A stretch of 64,000 nucleotides of DNA from Pseudomonas graminis (GCF_900111735.1 NZ_FOHW01000005.1:62001-126000), one strand, 5' to 3'; numbered from the stretch's first letter, positions 16,862 through 27,609 are shown. The notes: a model not told the origin generated them from the letters alone. A program made the numbers and translations.

Positions 16862-18616
16862 TCAGGGCTCAGCGTGATTGCCGAGGGTCTCGAGCAGCGC
16901 AATCTGCATGCGCGTGTGCACCCGGATGAACCACCGCCACAACACGGCTGCTACCACGGCCGCCACCACGACGATCAGCACCAGCCATTCGCGCGTCGGC
17001 AGCATGCTGGATGACAGCAATGCGATGAGCAGAAAAATCACCACCAATGACAGCAGCGGTATCACTTCAGCGATCACCCGACGGACGCGCGCTGTGTGCC
17101 TTCCCGCCATCTCCGGCTTCACGCTCATCTCCGCCAGCAACATCGACAGCGCCTTGAGCTTGCGATAAGCAGCGATCAGGAACGGCAGAGACAGTAGCAA
17201 TGAAGCGCCCCAGATCCAGGCCTTCTGCTGTCCAACATCGCTGACCCAGTCGCTGAAATACACGCCAATCCGCTCCGCGAAGAATGCCCCGGTGAAGAAG
17301 ATAGCGATGACCAGCGCCAGGTTGATGCCGACCTGCAGCAGGATCTTGCGGATCATCGCCGCCAGCACTGCGCCTTCGCCTTGCGGCTGAATGCTGCGCA
17401 GCCACTCTCCGTACAGGCCAAACACCCGCGCCATACGTGCCGGAACAATGGCGCCCAAAGTGTGCGACAGCGGATCTGCTGCGCGGATGAGGTAAGGCGT
17501 CAACAGCGTAGTAATGGCGGAGACCGCCACCGCGACCGGGTAGAGAAAATCGCTGGTGACCTGCAGCGTCATCCCCAGCGCTGCGATGATGAAGGAAAAT
17601 TCGCCAATCTGTGACAGCCCCATCCCCACACGCAGCGAGGTCTTGCCGTCGTTGCCGGCGATAAAAGCGCCCAACCCGCAGGAAATCATCTTGCCCAGTA
17701 CCACGGCGACGGTGATCACCGCGATGGGCCAGGCGTAATCGAGCAGAATGTTCGGATCGATCATCAAGCCGATCGCGACGAAAAAGATCGCGCTGAACAT
17801 GTCCCGGATGGGCTCGACCAAGTGTTCGATCTTCGCCAGTTGCCGGGATTCGGCCATGATCGCACCAATGAGAAACGCCCCCAGCACCATGCTGTATTCA
17901 AGTTTGACCACCAGCAGGCAAAAGCCGAAACACAGGCCCAGCACGGTGATCAGCAGCATTTCATTGCTTTCGAACTTCGCCACATAAGCCAGCAACCGCG
18001 GCACGACCAGAATGCCGATGACCAGCGCGACGATCATGAACAGCGACAGCTTGCCGACCGTGGAAAACACCTCGCCGGAACTGACCGTGCCGCTCACGGC
18101 GATGCCCGATAGCAGCGCGATGATGCCAATGCCGAGGATGTCTTCAACGATAAGCACGCCAAAGATCAGCTGGGCAAAGCGCTGGTTTTTCATTTTCAGG
18201 TCGTTGAGCGCTTTGACGATAATGGTAGTAGACGAGATCGCCAGAATGGCACCCAGGAACAGCGAGTCCATGGTGTTCCAGGCGAAGAACTGGCCGATTT
18301 CGTAACCGATCCAGATCATCAGCATGATTTCGAGAAACGCGGCAATGAACGCGGTCGCGCCTACCTTGAACAGTTTGCGCAGGCTGAATTCCAGGCCGAG
18401 GCAGAACATCAGGAAGATCACGCCGAGTTCGGCGAGGGTCTTGATGGTGTCTTCGTCGTGGATGAGGCCAAAAGGCGGGGTGTGCGGGCCGATGATAAAG
18501 CCGGCAACGATATAGCCCAGCACCACGGGTTGCTTGAGCCTGTGGAACACCACCGTTACGACGCCAGCGACGAGCATGATCACAGCCAGGTCTTGAATGA
18601 AACTGATGGCATGCAT
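16862..18616 (-). CDS. CPA2-type monovalent cation:proton antiporter, KefB-like
   Basis: 584-aa polytopic inner-membrane transporter. Residues about 1-390 form a Na+/H+ exchanger domain with the CPA2 signature HRLKQPVVLGYIVAGFIIGP near the start, and FLMFCLGLEFSLRKL. Unlike KefB/KefC it has no TrkA-N nucleotide-binding domain; instead the C-terminus adds about four more hydrophobic segments (about 430-570). It probably exchanges K+ or Na+ for protons. The start at 18616 has AGGAG 8 nt upstream, and the frame is open further upstream without a convincing start. It is divergent from the thioesterase gene. Confidence 0.87.
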   Translation of the reverse strand: MHAISFIQDLAVIMLVAGVVTVVFHRLKQPVVLGYIVAGFIIGPHTPPFGLIHDEDTIKTLAELGVIFLMFCLGLEFSLRKLFKVGATAFIAAFLEIMLMIWIGYEIGQFFAWNTMDSLFLGAILAISSTTIIVKALNDLKMKNQRFAQLIFGVLIVEDILGIGIIALLSGIAVSGTVSSGEVFSTVGKLSLFMIVALVIGILVVPRLLAYVAKFESNEMLLITVLGLCFGFCLLVVKLEYSMVLGAFLIGAIMAESRQLAKIEHLVEPIRDMFSAIFFVAIGLMIDPNILLDYAWPIAVITVAVVLGKMISCGLGAFIAGNDGKTSLRVGMGLSQIGEFSFIIAALGMTLQVTSDFLYPVAVAVSAITTLLTPYLIRAADPLSHTLGAIVPARMARVFGLYGEWLRSIQPQGEGAVLAAMIRKILLQVGINLALVIAIFFTGAFFAERIGVYFSDWVSDVGQQKAWIWGASLLLSLPFLIAAYRKLKALSMLLAEMSVKPEMAGRHTARVRRVIAEVIPLLSLVVIFLLIALLSSSMLPTREWLVLIVVVAAVVAAVLWRWFIRVHTRMQIALLETLGNHAEP

Positions 18617-18925
18617 GGGCGCTGCTCCTGCTGGCAATCGGTGAAATGCGCGTATCCGCCTGAATGAGAGACGACTGCTGTACGAAAACTCGCCAACGAA
18701 GCCTGAATATTCTGACCGAGACGCAGGATTTACCCCATCCAAGGGCTTCCGCAGGTTAACACCGCACAAAAGCGCGAAAAGCCAGTGCAATATATGGAAA
18801 CAGATGGATGCAGGGCGTGACGGCGGAGCGGCCGTTGGCGTCCCGGTATCGATGGTTTTGTAGCCAATCTGCATTCGAGCACCTGAGCAAGGTGCCTTCT
18901 GACCCTTTTAGACCGTGAGCACGCT
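18617..18925. other. 309-bp divergent intergenic region
   Basis: Lies between the antiporter and thioesterase genes and should hold both promoters. I see no repeat, RNA gene, small ORF with a good ribosome-binding site, or strong operator in it. Confidence 0.5.
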
Positions 18926-19411
18926 ATGGAACCCGGAAACGCCCAGCTGTCGATGACTGTATTGATGACCCCGGACATGGCCAATTTCTCCGGCAACGTC
19001 CACGGCGGGACGCTGCTGAAGTACCTCGACGAAGTCGCCTACGCATGCGCGAGCCGTTACGCAGGACGCTATGTCGTGACGCTGTCGGTGGATCAGGTGA
19101 TTTTCCGTGAGCCGATTCACGTCGGCGAGCTGGTCACGTTCCTGGCATCGGTCAACTACACCGGCAATACGTCCATGGAAGTGGGCATCAAGGTAGTGAC
19201 TGAGAACATCCGCGAACGCTCGGTTCGTCACACCAACAGCTGCTTCTTCACCATGGTGGCGGTGGACGACCAACGCAAACCTGCCGGCGTGCCGCCGCTC
19301 ACACCAGCCAACAGCGAAGACAAGCGCCGTTACGTGCAGGCACAACAACGCCGCCAGATCCGTCAGGAACTGGAGAAGCGTTATCGTGAAATCAAGGATG
19401 AGCCGGTTTAA
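18926..19411 (+). CDS. Acyl-CoA thioesterase (YciA/BFIT-type hotdog)
   Basis: 161-aa hotdog-fold acyl-CoA hydrolase that releases free CoA and fatty acid in the cytosol. The active-site segment NVHGGTLLKYLDEVAYACASR (about 22-42) carries the conserved HGG and the catalytic Asp of the YciA/acyl-CoA thioester hydrolase family, and VDQVIFREPIHVGELV follows. The C-terminal 25 residues are a charged helix. Substrate chain length cannot be told. Monocistronic; convergent with pdxY, 19 bp apart. Confidence 0.9.
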   Translation: MEPGNAQLSMTVLMTPDMANFSGNVHGGTLLKYLDEVAYACASRYAGRYVVTLSVDQVIFREPIHVGELVTFLASVNYTGNTSMEVGIKVVTENIRERSVRHTNSCFFTMVAVDDQRKPAGVPPLTPANSEDKRRYVQAQQRRQIRQELEKRYREIKDEPV

Positions 19412-19430
19412 GCCAGCGCCGGGATTCGCC

Positions 19431-20297
19431 CTACAAGCGGACGGCTTCGAACCTGACGCGCGGATGGGCGATTCGGTCCTGCGCGCGCACCAGTTCCAGC
19501 TCATAGCTGCCGCAAGCCTGAGTCTCCAGCAGCACTTCATGCACCGCTGACGCCGCGAATTCGAACGCGCGGCGCAGGTCGTCACCCAGCAAAATCCGCG
19601 ACAGGAAAAGCCCGGACGTCAGGTCGCCGACACCAACGGGCTGTCGAGGGAATGCCAGGAGCGGTCGGCGCAGGTGCCAGGTTTCGTGTTCGGTCACCAG
19701 CAGCATTTCAAAGCTGTCCGCAGGTTTTCCCGGATAGGCCAGGTGCTTGACGACCACCGCCTTGGGGCCTCGGGCCAGCAATGTGCGCGCCATGGCCACG
19801 CAGTCAGGCAGCGATTCGGGTTTGCGGCCGGAGAAGCTGTCCAGCTCCAGCTGATTGGGGCAAAGAAAGTCGGCCACCGCAGCGGCTTCGTCCAGCAGAA
19901 AATCGCTGACCTCCTGCGGCACGATGCAGCCCTTCTCCGGGTGCCCCATCACCGGATCACACAAATACAGCGCGCGTGGATTGGCGCGTTTGATCTGCGC
20001 AACCGCGCTCAGAATCGCCCGCCCCTGCGCTGCGCTCCCCAGATAACCGGACAGAACCGCATCGCAATTGCCCAGCTCGCCTATCGCGGCAATCCCCTCG
20101 ACCAACGCTGGAATCTGCTGCGGCGCCAGGACTTCCCCCGCCCAGTGTCCATACTGAGTGTGGTTGGAGAACTGAACGGTATTCAACGGCCAGACATTGA
20201 TGCCGATACGCTGCATAGGGAACACAGCTGCGCTGTTGCCGGCGTGACCAAACACGACATGGGACTGGATGGCGAGTAGATGGGGCGTACGTTTCAT
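19431..20297 (-). CDS. pdxY: Pyridoxal kinase
   Basis: 288-aa ribokinase-fold enzyme phosphorylating pyridoxal with ATP in the vitamin B6 salvage pathway. The N-terminal [21 protein letters not shown] segment is diagnostic of PdxY/PdxK, and the C-terminal [15 protein letters not shown] carries the anion-hole Gly and catalytic Asp. The start at 20297 has an AGGAA box; an upstream in-frame alternative is rejected. PLP supply would serve the MocR regulator and the SbnA-like enzyme among others, but no physical link is implied. Confidence 0.93.
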   Translation of the reverse strand: MKRTPHLLAIQSHVVFGHAGNSAAVFPMQRIGINVWPLNTVQFSNHTQYGHWAGEVLAPQQIPALVEGIAAIGELGNCDAVLSGYLGSAAQGRAILSAVAQIKRANPRALYLCDPVMGHPEKGCIVPQEVSDFLLDEAAAVADFLCPNQLELDSFSGRKPESLPDCVAMARTLLARGPKAVVVKHLAYPGKPADSFEMLLVTEHETWHLRRPLLAFPRQPVGVGDLTSGLFLSRILLGDDLRRAFEFAASAVHEVLLETQACGSYELELVRAQDRIAHPRVRFEAVRL

Positions 20298-20431
20298 GAC
20301 AGGTTCCTGAGACCGGGAAGGCACAGTAGTGGCGATGCCGGACGAAGTGAAGCGAAATTAAGCTTTCGGGCTATGGCTGTCTGTCACCCGACGCAGTTAA
20401 GCTGCAAGCCTTCTGTTGGAGTGCCTTTTCC

Positions 20432-20824
20432 ATGCTGACCCTGGGCAACATTTTCGTCCTCATGCTGCTGGCGACTGCCGGCGCCTGGCTGTGGCACGCC
20501 CATGGCTTGCGTGAACGGGCGCTCGAACGCGTCAAACAGCACTGCGCCAAACTCGATCTGGAGCTGCTCGACGGCAACGTTGCGCTGAAGCGACTCGCCT
20601 TCAAACGCGACAATGAAGGCCGCAAGCGCCTGGCGCGTGTGTATAACTTCGAATTCACAGTCACCGGTGAGCACCGGCATCCCGGCACGATCACCATGTT
20701 CGGTGCCCATGCGGCGCAGATCGAACTGGCGCCCTACCCGTTCGAGATCAAAGACCCGAAGCCCACCGCCGAGATCATTCAGCTGAGTCAGTGGCGTCAG
20801 GAACACAACAAGTGGAAGCAGTGA
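20432..20824 (+). CDS. DUF3301 membrane-anchored protein
   Basis: 130-aa protein with one N-terminal hydrophobic segment (about 5-22, NIFVLMLLATAGAWLW) followed by a soluble domain with KRLAFKRDNEGRKRLARVYNFEFTVTGEHRHPGTI, the DUF3301 signature. It is probably anchored in the inner membrane. Function is unknown. Convergent with the CobW gene, 20 bp apart. Confidence 0.85.
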   Translation: MLTLGNIFVLMLLATAGAWLWHAHGLRERALERVKQHCAKLDLELLDGNVALKRLAFKRDNEGRKRLARVYNFEFTVTGEHRHPGTITMFGAHAAQIELAPYPFEIKDPKPTAEIIQLSQWRQEHNKWKQ

Positions 20825-20844
20825 CCCTCTGTGGATAACTGACT

Positions 20845-21816
20845 CTAGAGCAGACAGGCCGCCAACTCTGCCTGCAAAGCGGCCTCGTCTTGAGGCCCGT
20901 CGAAGATCAGCTCAAGGCGCGAGTCCCTGCGCCATTCACTCGACGCCCATTCCAGCGAGCTGCCATTCAGCGCGTTGCCTGAAACCCACCCCTTTTCGCT
21001 GTGGATAACCAGCTTGGCGCGCCGCCAGTCAAAGGCCTGCAGCCAGGCTTGCACCTTTGTCGCATCGAAAACCCGCTCTGGGTGCCAGCGCCAGCCGATG
21101 CTCCAGCCTTCTGCCTGTTGCTGGCTCACGCAGAACGGCGCCATCGGGTCTGCCCACGCTGCAGGGAGTTGCGCCAATGACCGGGGGATGGCTGGGTTGT
21201 CGGAGCCAGCGTGAGCGCTGACGTCGATGCCGGGTAACGCATCCAGAGACAATACGCCGTGGTCAGTCCAGCGCAGCAGACGATCAGGCAGCGCAGCGGC
21301 AATCGCCTTCCGCGTCGAAGCGTCCAGCCCTTCAGACTTGTTCAGTACCAGCAGGCCCGTCTGCGCAAGGGCGTCCCGCTGGGTGTCAGGCAGCGCTTTG
21401 CCCTGAGCGAGCGCCTGGGCGTCGAGCACCATGACACTGGGCTGAATCGACAGCACGCCGAACCAGGGTGCCTCGTGTAATTGCTGGATCAACTGAACCG
21501 GATGCCCCAGCCCGGAGGGCTCGATGAGCAAGCGGTCCGGTCTGGCCTTGCGCAACAACCGGCCGAGGCCAATCTGAAAAGGCGCGCCATTGACGCAGCA
21601 CAGGCAACCTCCAGCCACTTCGCCAAGTGCGATACCATCGTCGCCGGTCGTCAGCAGCGCAGCGTCCAGGCCGATCTGGCCGAACTCATTGATCAGCACA
21701 GCCCAGCGCTCGTGCGCAGGTTTCTGCTTCATTAGATGCCTGATCAGGCTCGTCTTGCCGGCACCTAATGGGCCTGCAATGACATGAGTGGGGATGTTCT
21801 GCAGCATGTCGGCCAT
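20845..21816 (-). CDS. CobW/YjiA-like metal-binding GTPase
   Basis: 323-aa G3E GTPase. P-loop is GPLGAGKTSLIRH (about 14-26), then NEFGQIGLD, the metal-binding CLCC motif in GGCLCCVNG (about 70-78), and NKSE as the guanine-recognition motif (normally NKxD). The C-terminal CobW_C domain is short. Family members insert or traffic zinc, cobalt or other metals. The start at 21816 has AGGAG; the frame is open upstream but reads antisense through the neighbouring secreted-protein gene. It is divergent from that gene by only 42 bp and lies on the same strand as zigA, so it may share zigA's transcript. It is similar in position to PA5532. Confidence 0.88.
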   Translation of the reverse strand: MADMLQNIPTHVIAGPLGAGKTSLIRHLMKQKPAHERWAVLINEFGQIGLDAALLTTGDDGIALGEVAGGCLCCVNGAPFQIGLGRLLRKARPDRLLIEPSGLGHPVQLIQQLHEAPWFGVLSIQPSVMVLDAQALAQGKALPDTQRDALAQTGLLVLNKSEGLDASTRKAIAAALPDRLLRWTDHGVLSLDALPGIDVSAHAGSDNPAIPRSLAQLPAAWADPMAPFCVSQQQAEGWSIGWRWHPERVFDATKVQAWLQAFDWRRAKLVIHSEKGWVSGNALNGSSLEWASSEWRRDSRLELIFDGPQDEAALQAELAACLL

Positions 21817-21858
21817 TCTTGAGATCGCTCCTGAAATGAGCGCTGACGGAGGTAATTG

Positions 21859-22230
21859 ATGCGAGCAAGGTGGCTGCCCATGGGGCTGGCGTGGGCGCTG
21901 TTGGCGATGACGTCGGCGCAGGTCTGGGCCGAGACGTGCGTCGTGCACAGCCAGGGCGAGCGAGTGGACGTCAAAGTCTGTCAGGAGAATCTGAACATCC
22001 CGCCAGACCTGTTCCACGACGGTTTTTGCAAACCCCAGCTCAAGGACCAGAAAACCGACGTCACGTACGCGGAACAGTGCCCTGCCGGGTCATTTGGCCA
22101 GTGCAGCAACGCGCAGGTGGCCAATATGCCTTATCGGCAGAACATTCACTATTACGGCGTGGCCAGCGACGCTGCGTTCCTCAAACCGTTCTGCGAGCAG
22201 CAGAGCAAAGGCATCTGGAAAACCCAGTAA
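21859..22230 (+). CDS. Secreted cysteine-rich hypothetical protein
   Basis: 123-aa precursor with a signal peptide (about 1-24, ending VWA before ETCVVHSQG). The mature part has six cysteines spread over about 95 residues, consistent with three disulfides in the periplasm. GGAGG lies 6 nt before the ATG. I do not recognise a functional domain; similar short secreted proteins sit between CobW genes in other Pseudomonas. The gene lies entirely between two minus-strand CobW genes, so any transcript joining them would be antisense to it. A zinc-related role is inferred from context only. Confidence 0.78.
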   Translation: MRARWLPMGLAWALLAMTSAQVWAETCVVHSQGERVDVKVCQENLNIPPDLFHDGFCKPQLKDQKTDVTYAEQCPAGSFGQCSNAQVANMPYRQNIHYYGVASDAAFLKPFCEQQSKGIWKTQ

Positions 22231-22242
22231 GTCGGACGGGTT

Positions 22243-23445
<1,203 letters not shown>

Positions 23446-23483
23446 GAAGGTTTCACCAGAGTGCGGATGCGATCGCTTTTTAC

Positions 23484-23496
23484 GTTATAGTATAAC
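23484..23496. promoter_or_regulatory. Zur-box-like palindrome shared by zigA and a divergent gene
   Basis: GTTATAGTATAAC is a perfect dyad matching the gammaproteobacterial Zur core (GTTATANTATAAC). It lies 39 bp before zigA and 35 bp before the divergent secreted-protein gene, so both could be repressed by zinc-loaded Zur. Confidence 0.8.
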
Positions 23497-23531
23497 GATA
23501 CACGAGCGCTAATCTTTTTTAAGGCGACTTC

Positions 23532-23921
23532 ATGACGCGGTTGTTTTGGTTGTTGGCAGGCTGTTCGCTGTTGCTGAGCACACAGGCGTTTGCCCTGCCG
23601 CCCTCGCCCAGGCTGGACAAGGCGTTGTGCACGCGCACTGCAACGCTGTTGGCCTGCATTGATGCCGACGACAACACATACAGCGTGGCGGTAGCAGGGA
23701 AAACGATGTTCGTGCGCGGCTTTGAAAGCGCGGGCAAGCGACGCTGGGCGCAGACCAATAGCCGTTACGGCTCACTGACCTTCTTCACCGGGCTGGCATC
23801 GGATGGCGAAACCTGGGTGGGGTATACCCGGAAAGTGGGCTGGACGACGATCAGTCGGGTGTCAAGTTCGAGCGGGAGCCGGACCAAAATCACCTGTGAT
23901 CGAGTGATGGGTTGTCGGTGA
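23532..23921 (+). CDS. Small secreted hypothetical protein, probably Zur-controlled
   Basis: 129-aa precursor with a signal peptide (about 1-22, ending AFA). The mature part has four cysteines, at positions consistent with two disulfides (CTRTATLLAC early and CDRVMGC at the end). Aromatic and Ser-rich strands suggest a small beta fold. No known domain recognised. Its start is 35 bp from the Zur-like box it shares with zigA, so it is a candidate zinc-starvation protein. The stop precedes the convergent amidase gene by 66 bp. Confidence 0.75.
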   Translation: MTRLFWLLAGCSLLLSTQAFALPPSPRLDKALCTRTATLLACIDADDNTYSVAVAGKTMFVRGFESAGKRRWAQTNSRYGSLTFFTGLASDGETWVGYTRKVGWTTISRVSSSSGSRTKITCDRVMGCR

Positions 23922-23987
23922 GCGGCAAAGCTGGCCCGTTTCCGGAGAGAGCCAGTCTGCTCTCTCCGCCGTTCGGCACCTCAATCC

Positions 23988-25226
23988 TCAGGCCAGCGCC
24001 TCATTCGCCTTTTGCTCCTGGCGCCAGGCCACGTACGAGCCGGCCGGCGGATTGCGCTCGAAGTAGCGCTTCATGCCATCAAACAAACCATCGGCCACGG
24101 CCTGCTGATGGCGCGCGGTGACGAGACGCTGACTGTCGCGGCTGTTGGAGATGAAGCCGGTCTCGACCAGAATCGACGGTACGTCCGGTGACTTCAGCAC
24201 CGCGAAACCGGCCTGTTCCACGCGTTTCTGATGCAGGGTCGTGATCCCTTCCAGGCTGCCAAGTACGGTGTGACCCAGATCCAGACTCGCGGCGATCGTG
24301 GCGTTCATCGACATATCGAGAATCACGCCGGCCAGCATTGGGTCCTTATCTTTCAGGTTCAACAGACTGTTCGCGCCGATCAGGTCGGCGCCGTTTTCGC
24401 GCTGGGCCATGAAGCGCGCCGTCGCAGATGTCGCGCCGTTCTCCGACAGCGCGAACACCGACGCGCCGGAAGCCGTCAACCGAGGCGCTGCGTCGGCGTG
24501 GACCGAGATGAACATGTCAGCGTTGTATTTGCGCGCGAAGTCCACGCGCTTGCGCAGCGGCACGAAGAAGTCGTCGTTGCGAACCAGGCGCACATCAAAG
24601 CCCTTTTCGCGCTTCAAACGCTTGGCGAGCAACTGCGCAATGGACAGCACGACGTCTTTCTCGCGCTCACCCTTCGAGCCAACGGCGCCAGGGTCTTTAC
24701 CACCATGGCCTGCGTCGACGACCACCATGATGTCGCGCTTGGAACGGTCTCTTCCCGTGGACTGCGCGGCTGGCTCTTTCGCCAGCGGTGCGGCTGCGGC
24801 CAACTGCACCGGCGGACGGGAAAGCACGTCATGCCCCAGATCGAGAACCAGCCGGTTGCCCTGAGCGCCCTCGGGACCCAGCAGGAAACTGTTGATCTGC
24901 ACGGGGGATGTCAGATCGAGGACGATGCGCGTATCGCTCTGACCGAAGTGGCCGGAGCGAATCGACTTGATCGGCGTGTTTTCCAGCGCCAGCTGACTGA
25001 AGTTGCCCTCAAGCCGGGCGCCGCTGACGTCGATGATGATCCGCTCGGGCGCGCTAAGCGTGAAAGTCTTGTACTGCACCGGGCCACTCAGGTCGAACAC
25101 GAGACGTAGCTTGCTATCGGAACGCCACAAGCGAGCACTCCGGATCTGCGTCGCATGGACTGAAAATGGAAGCGCAAAGGCGGCGCTGGCCAAAAGCATG
25201 TTGAGCAGCATTTGACGTCGGTGCAT
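23988..25226 (-). CDS. amiA: Periplasmic zinc N-acetylmuramoyl-L-alanine amidase
   Basis: 412-aa cell-wall hydrolase that cleaves the amide between MurNAc and the stem peptide. Signal peptide about 1-25 (ending VHA), AMIN domain about 28-130 for septal peptidoglycan binding, a linker of about 40 residues, and an amidase_3 domain about 168-395. Zinc/catalytic residues fall in VVDAGHGGKDPGA, GEREKDVVLS, SVHADA and VETGFISN. Its place in this zinc block and a Zur-like box upstream point to the paralogue PA5538 (AmiA) of P. aeruginosa rather than the general amiB near mutL. It probably supports cell separation when zinc is scarce. Confidence 0.9.
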   Translation of the reverse strand: MHRRQMLLNMLLASAAFALPFSVHATQIRSARLWRSDSKLRLVFDLSGPVQYKTFTLSAPERIIIDVSGARLEGNFSQLALENTPIKSIRSGHFGQSDTRIVLDLTSPVQINSFLLGPEGAQGNRLVLDLGHDVLSRPPVQLAAAAPLAKEPAAQSTGRDRSKRDIMVVVDAGHGGKDPGAVGSKGEREKDVVLSIAQLLAKRLKREKGFDVRLVRNDDFFVPLRKRVDFARKYNADMFISVHADAAPRLTASGASVFALSENGATSATARFMAQRENGADLIGANSLLNLKDKDPMLAGVILDMSMNATIAASLDLGHTVLGSLEGITTLHQKRVEQAGFAVLKSPDVPSILVETGFISNSRDSQRLVTARHQQAVADGLFDGMKRYFERNPPAGSYVAWRQEQKANEALA

Positions 25227-25276
25227 GGCACGGTCCGATGGCGAAGAGCATCCCGGCTCAGAGATAGAGGGTCATA

Positions 25277-25289
25277 GTTACAATATAAC
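25277..25289. promoter_or_regulatory. Zur-box-like element upstream of the amidase gene
   Basis: GTTACAATATAAC differs from its own complement at only one pair of positions outside the centre. It resembles the perfect box at 23484-23496 and lies 51 bp upstream of the amidase start. It is a candidate second Zur site of this block. Confidence 0.6.
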
Positions 25290-25392
25290 AGTCGGGATAT
25301 CTGGCGAAGATGAAGCTTTTTATAAGAATGGCCATGGTTTTAATCAGTCTGTTCAACGCCTAAGGTTGAAAAGCTCATGTGAAACAAGAACA

Positions 25393-25408
25393 TGTTCCAC
25401 GTGGAACA
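25393..25408. other. parS chromosome-partition site
   Basis: TGTTCCACGTGGAACA is a perfect 16-bp palindrome containing the Pseudomonas parS core GTTCCACGTGGAAC, which ParB binds to load and spread on DNA near the origin. It lies in the non-coding gap between amiA and the DUF3617 gene. The atp operon at the right end is normally next to parAB/oriC, so an origin-proximal parS here is expected. Confidence 0.9.
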
Positions 25409-25430
25409 CGATGTAATGTTCGCACAAATG

Positions 25431-25455
25431 AAAACGCCCTGATTACTCAGGGCGC
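25431..25455 (-). terminator. Rho-independent terminator of the DUF3617 gene
   Basis: On the minus strand CGCCCTGA and TCAGGGCG (25435-25442 and 25447-25454) form an 8-bp stem with a 4-nt loop followed by TTTT. It lies 18 nt past the stop. Confidence 0.85.
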
Positions 25456-25472
25456 TTGATAAGCAGGAAGAA

Positions 25473-25994
25473 TCAGGTTCTCGGTTTTACGGTGCCACAC
25501 TGCTGACCCAGCCAAACAGCGCGCGTGTCCATGCTGCCGTTCTGCTGCTGGCCTGTCGCGTTGAACGAGCCAATGACGTGGGTGTTGAACTCACGGTCAC
25601 TCAGGAACTGTGCAGTGCCAGTACCTTGAGCGCGAGGGCAACTGAACTTGAATTTCCAGGTGGCGCCGGTACGTTCGGTGATCTGTTGGGTACAGCCCGA
25701 CTTCGGATCGGTCAGCGGGATCTGCTCATTCTTGACCTGCTCTTGGGTCAGGCAAATACGTACGCCCTTCCCGCCAAGAGTAACGCCTTGTTTTTCAAGC
25801 ATTTGCTCCATGGCTGCGCGCTGCTGCGGCGCCATCATTTGCAGTTGGGACAGCATCACCTGCAGGTCCGGCATCTGCTGGCCGTCCACCTGCATGTTGC
25901 TTGAACTCAGCTCCCACAGTCCCGGCTGCAACACCTGTGCCTGGGCGAAGGGCGCAGCCAGACAAACCATCAATGCCAGTACGCGCTTTTTCAT
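25473..25994 (-). CDS. DUF3617 periplasmic protein
   Basis: 173-aa precursor with a signal peptide (about 1-19, ending AQA). The mature protein begins QVLQPGLWELSSSNMQVDG, the typical DUF3617 opening, and has three cysteines (CLTQEQ, SGCTQQ, FSCPRA) plus one near the C-terminus. A Met/Gln-rich helix occupies about 40-70. DUF3617 proteins are widespread in proteobacteria with unknown role. The start at 25994 begins the signal peptide and has an AAGGA box. It is divergent from cls. Confidence 0.87.
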   Translation of the reverse strand: MKKRVLALMVCLAAPFAQAQVLQPGLWELSSSNMQVDGQQMPDLQVMLSQLQMMAPQQRAAMEQMLEKQGVTLGGKGVRICLTQEQVKNEQIPLTDPKSGCTQQITERTGATWKFKFSCPRAQGTGTAQFLSDREFNTHVIGSFNATGQQQNGSMDTRAVWLGQQCGTVKPRT

Positions 25995-26169
25995 GAATCG
26001 GTTTTCCTTTTTTACTCTTGGGCATCTGGATGCGGCCTGCTTGCAAGCCACTGAACGATGAGGGTTAGACGGCAGATCGGGTGGCCAGTTGCACCCGCAA
26101 TAAAATAGCGACAATCCCGGTGCGGTGTGGTCTGTTAGACACCAATAAGCTTCTAGCACAAGGTTGCGC

Positions 26170-27609
26170 ATGGATTACCACAGCCCGTATTTCTTTGGCT
26201 ATTTGCTCGGTTTCACTCACCTGCTGGGCATTGTCGCAGCAATCCACGCCTTACTCACTGTGCGTACTGCTCAGGGCTCGATTGCCTGGGCGATGCCCCT
26301 CATCTTCATCCCCTATATCGCACTCCTCCCGTATCTGGTCTTCGGTAGAAGTACGTTCGACGCCTACATCAAAGCGCGGCGTCAGGCGAACACCGAGATG
26401 CGCACGGCGATCGCCGACTTCAACTGGAAGCCATGGATTGAAGAGGCGGTGGCAGCGCGTCGCTCGGACGCTTATCGATCCCTGCGCGCAATGCCAAAGC
26501 TAGGACGCATGCCGTGCCTGGCGAACAACGAAGTAAAGCTGCTGATCAACGGCGATGAAACGTTTGGCGCGATATTCGAAGCCATCAAAAGCGCCCGGGA
26601 AGTGGTGTTCGTGCAGTTTTTCATCATCCATGACGATGATCTCGGTCGCCGACTGCAAGGGCTGTTGCTGGAAAAAGCCGCCGAAGGCGTAGCGATTCAT
26701 GTGCTCTACGACCGCATCGGCAGCCATGCCTTACCGGCGCGCTACATCGACAAACTGCGTGCCGGTGGTGTTCAGATCAAGGCCTTTGCCACACGGGGCG
26801 GTTGGCTGACACGCTTCCAGATCAACTTCCGTAACCACCGCAAGATCGTCGTGGTGGATGGCATCAAAGGCTTCGTTGGCGGCCACAACGTGGGCGATGA
26901 GTATCTGGGCCTCAAGCCGCCGCTGGCGCCGTGGCGCGATACCCACGTTAGCGTTGTCGGACCTGTCGTGGCCTGTCTGCAGGAATCGTTCGCCGAAGAC
27001 TGGTTCTGGGCGACTCGTGAAATCCCGCCGTTGATCCTGCCCGATAGCTACCCGGAGGACGGCGTACTGTGCCAGTTACTCGCCAGCGGCCCGGCTGATG
27101 CCCAGGAAACCTGCTCACTGTTCTTCGTCGAAGCCATTCATGCGGCGACCGAACGGGTGTGGATCACCACACCCTATTTCATTCCCGATGAAGCCGTGTC
27201 GGCGGCGCTGAGATTGGCGGTCCTGCGCGGCGTGGATGTGCGCCTGCTGCTGCCCTCGCGTCCTGATCACTACACGGTCTATGCCGCATCCAGCTTGTTT
27301 GCGTTTGAAGCCGTCCGCGCAGGCGTTCGCATCTTTCGCTACAAGCCCGGCTTCCTGCACCAGAAGGTGGTGCTGGTGGACAACGCGATCTCGGCGATTG
27401 GCAGCGCCAACCTGGACAACCGTTCGTTCCGGCTCAACTTCGAACTCATGCTCTTGACCGTTGATGAGGATTTCGCACGCGAGGTCGAAACCATGTTGAT
27501 CGACGACTTCGCCCTCTCCCACGAAATCTCCAGTGAAGAGAGCAAAGAAACCCATCACCTGCAGCAATTGGGAATGCGGGTCGCAAGATTGATTTCGCCG
27601 ATTCTGTAG
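26170..27609 (+). CDS. cls: Cardiolipin synthase
   Basis: 479-aa inner-membrane phospholipase-D-superfamily enzyme joining two phosphatidylglycerols into cardiolipin and glycerol. Two N-terminal membrane helices (about 9-30 and 38-58) precede two HKD catalytic motifs: [10 protein letters not shown] near 220 and HQKVVLVDN near 400, each followed by the expected Gly/Asn-rich strand ([15 protein letters not shown]). Length equals the ClsA group (about 480-486). ATG 26170 with AAGG upstream is preferred over an in-frame TTG at 26164. A REP doublet lies after it. Confidence 0.94.
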   Translation: MDYHSPYFFGYLLGFTHLLGIVAAIHALLTVRTAQGSIAWAMPLIFIPYIALLPYLVFGRSTFDAYIKARRQANTEMRTAIADFNWKPWIEEAVAARRSDAYRSLRAMPKLGRMPCLANNEVKLLINGDETFGAIFEAIKSAREVVFVQFFIIHDDDLGRRLQGLLLEKAAEGVAIHVLYDRIGSHALPARYIDKLRAGGVQIKAFATRGGWLTRFQINFRNHRKIVVVDGIKGFVGGHNVGDEYLGLKPPLAPWRDTHVSVVGPVVACLQESFAEDWFWATREIPPLILPDSYPEDGVLCQLLASGPADAQETCSLFFVEAIHAATERVWITTPYFIPDEAVSAALRLAVLRGVDVRLLLPSRPDHYTVYAASSLFAFEAVRAGVRIFRYKPGFLHQKVVLVDNAISAIGSANLDNRSFRLNFELMLLTVDEDFAREVETMLIDDFALSHEISSEESKETHHLQQLGMRVARLISPIL

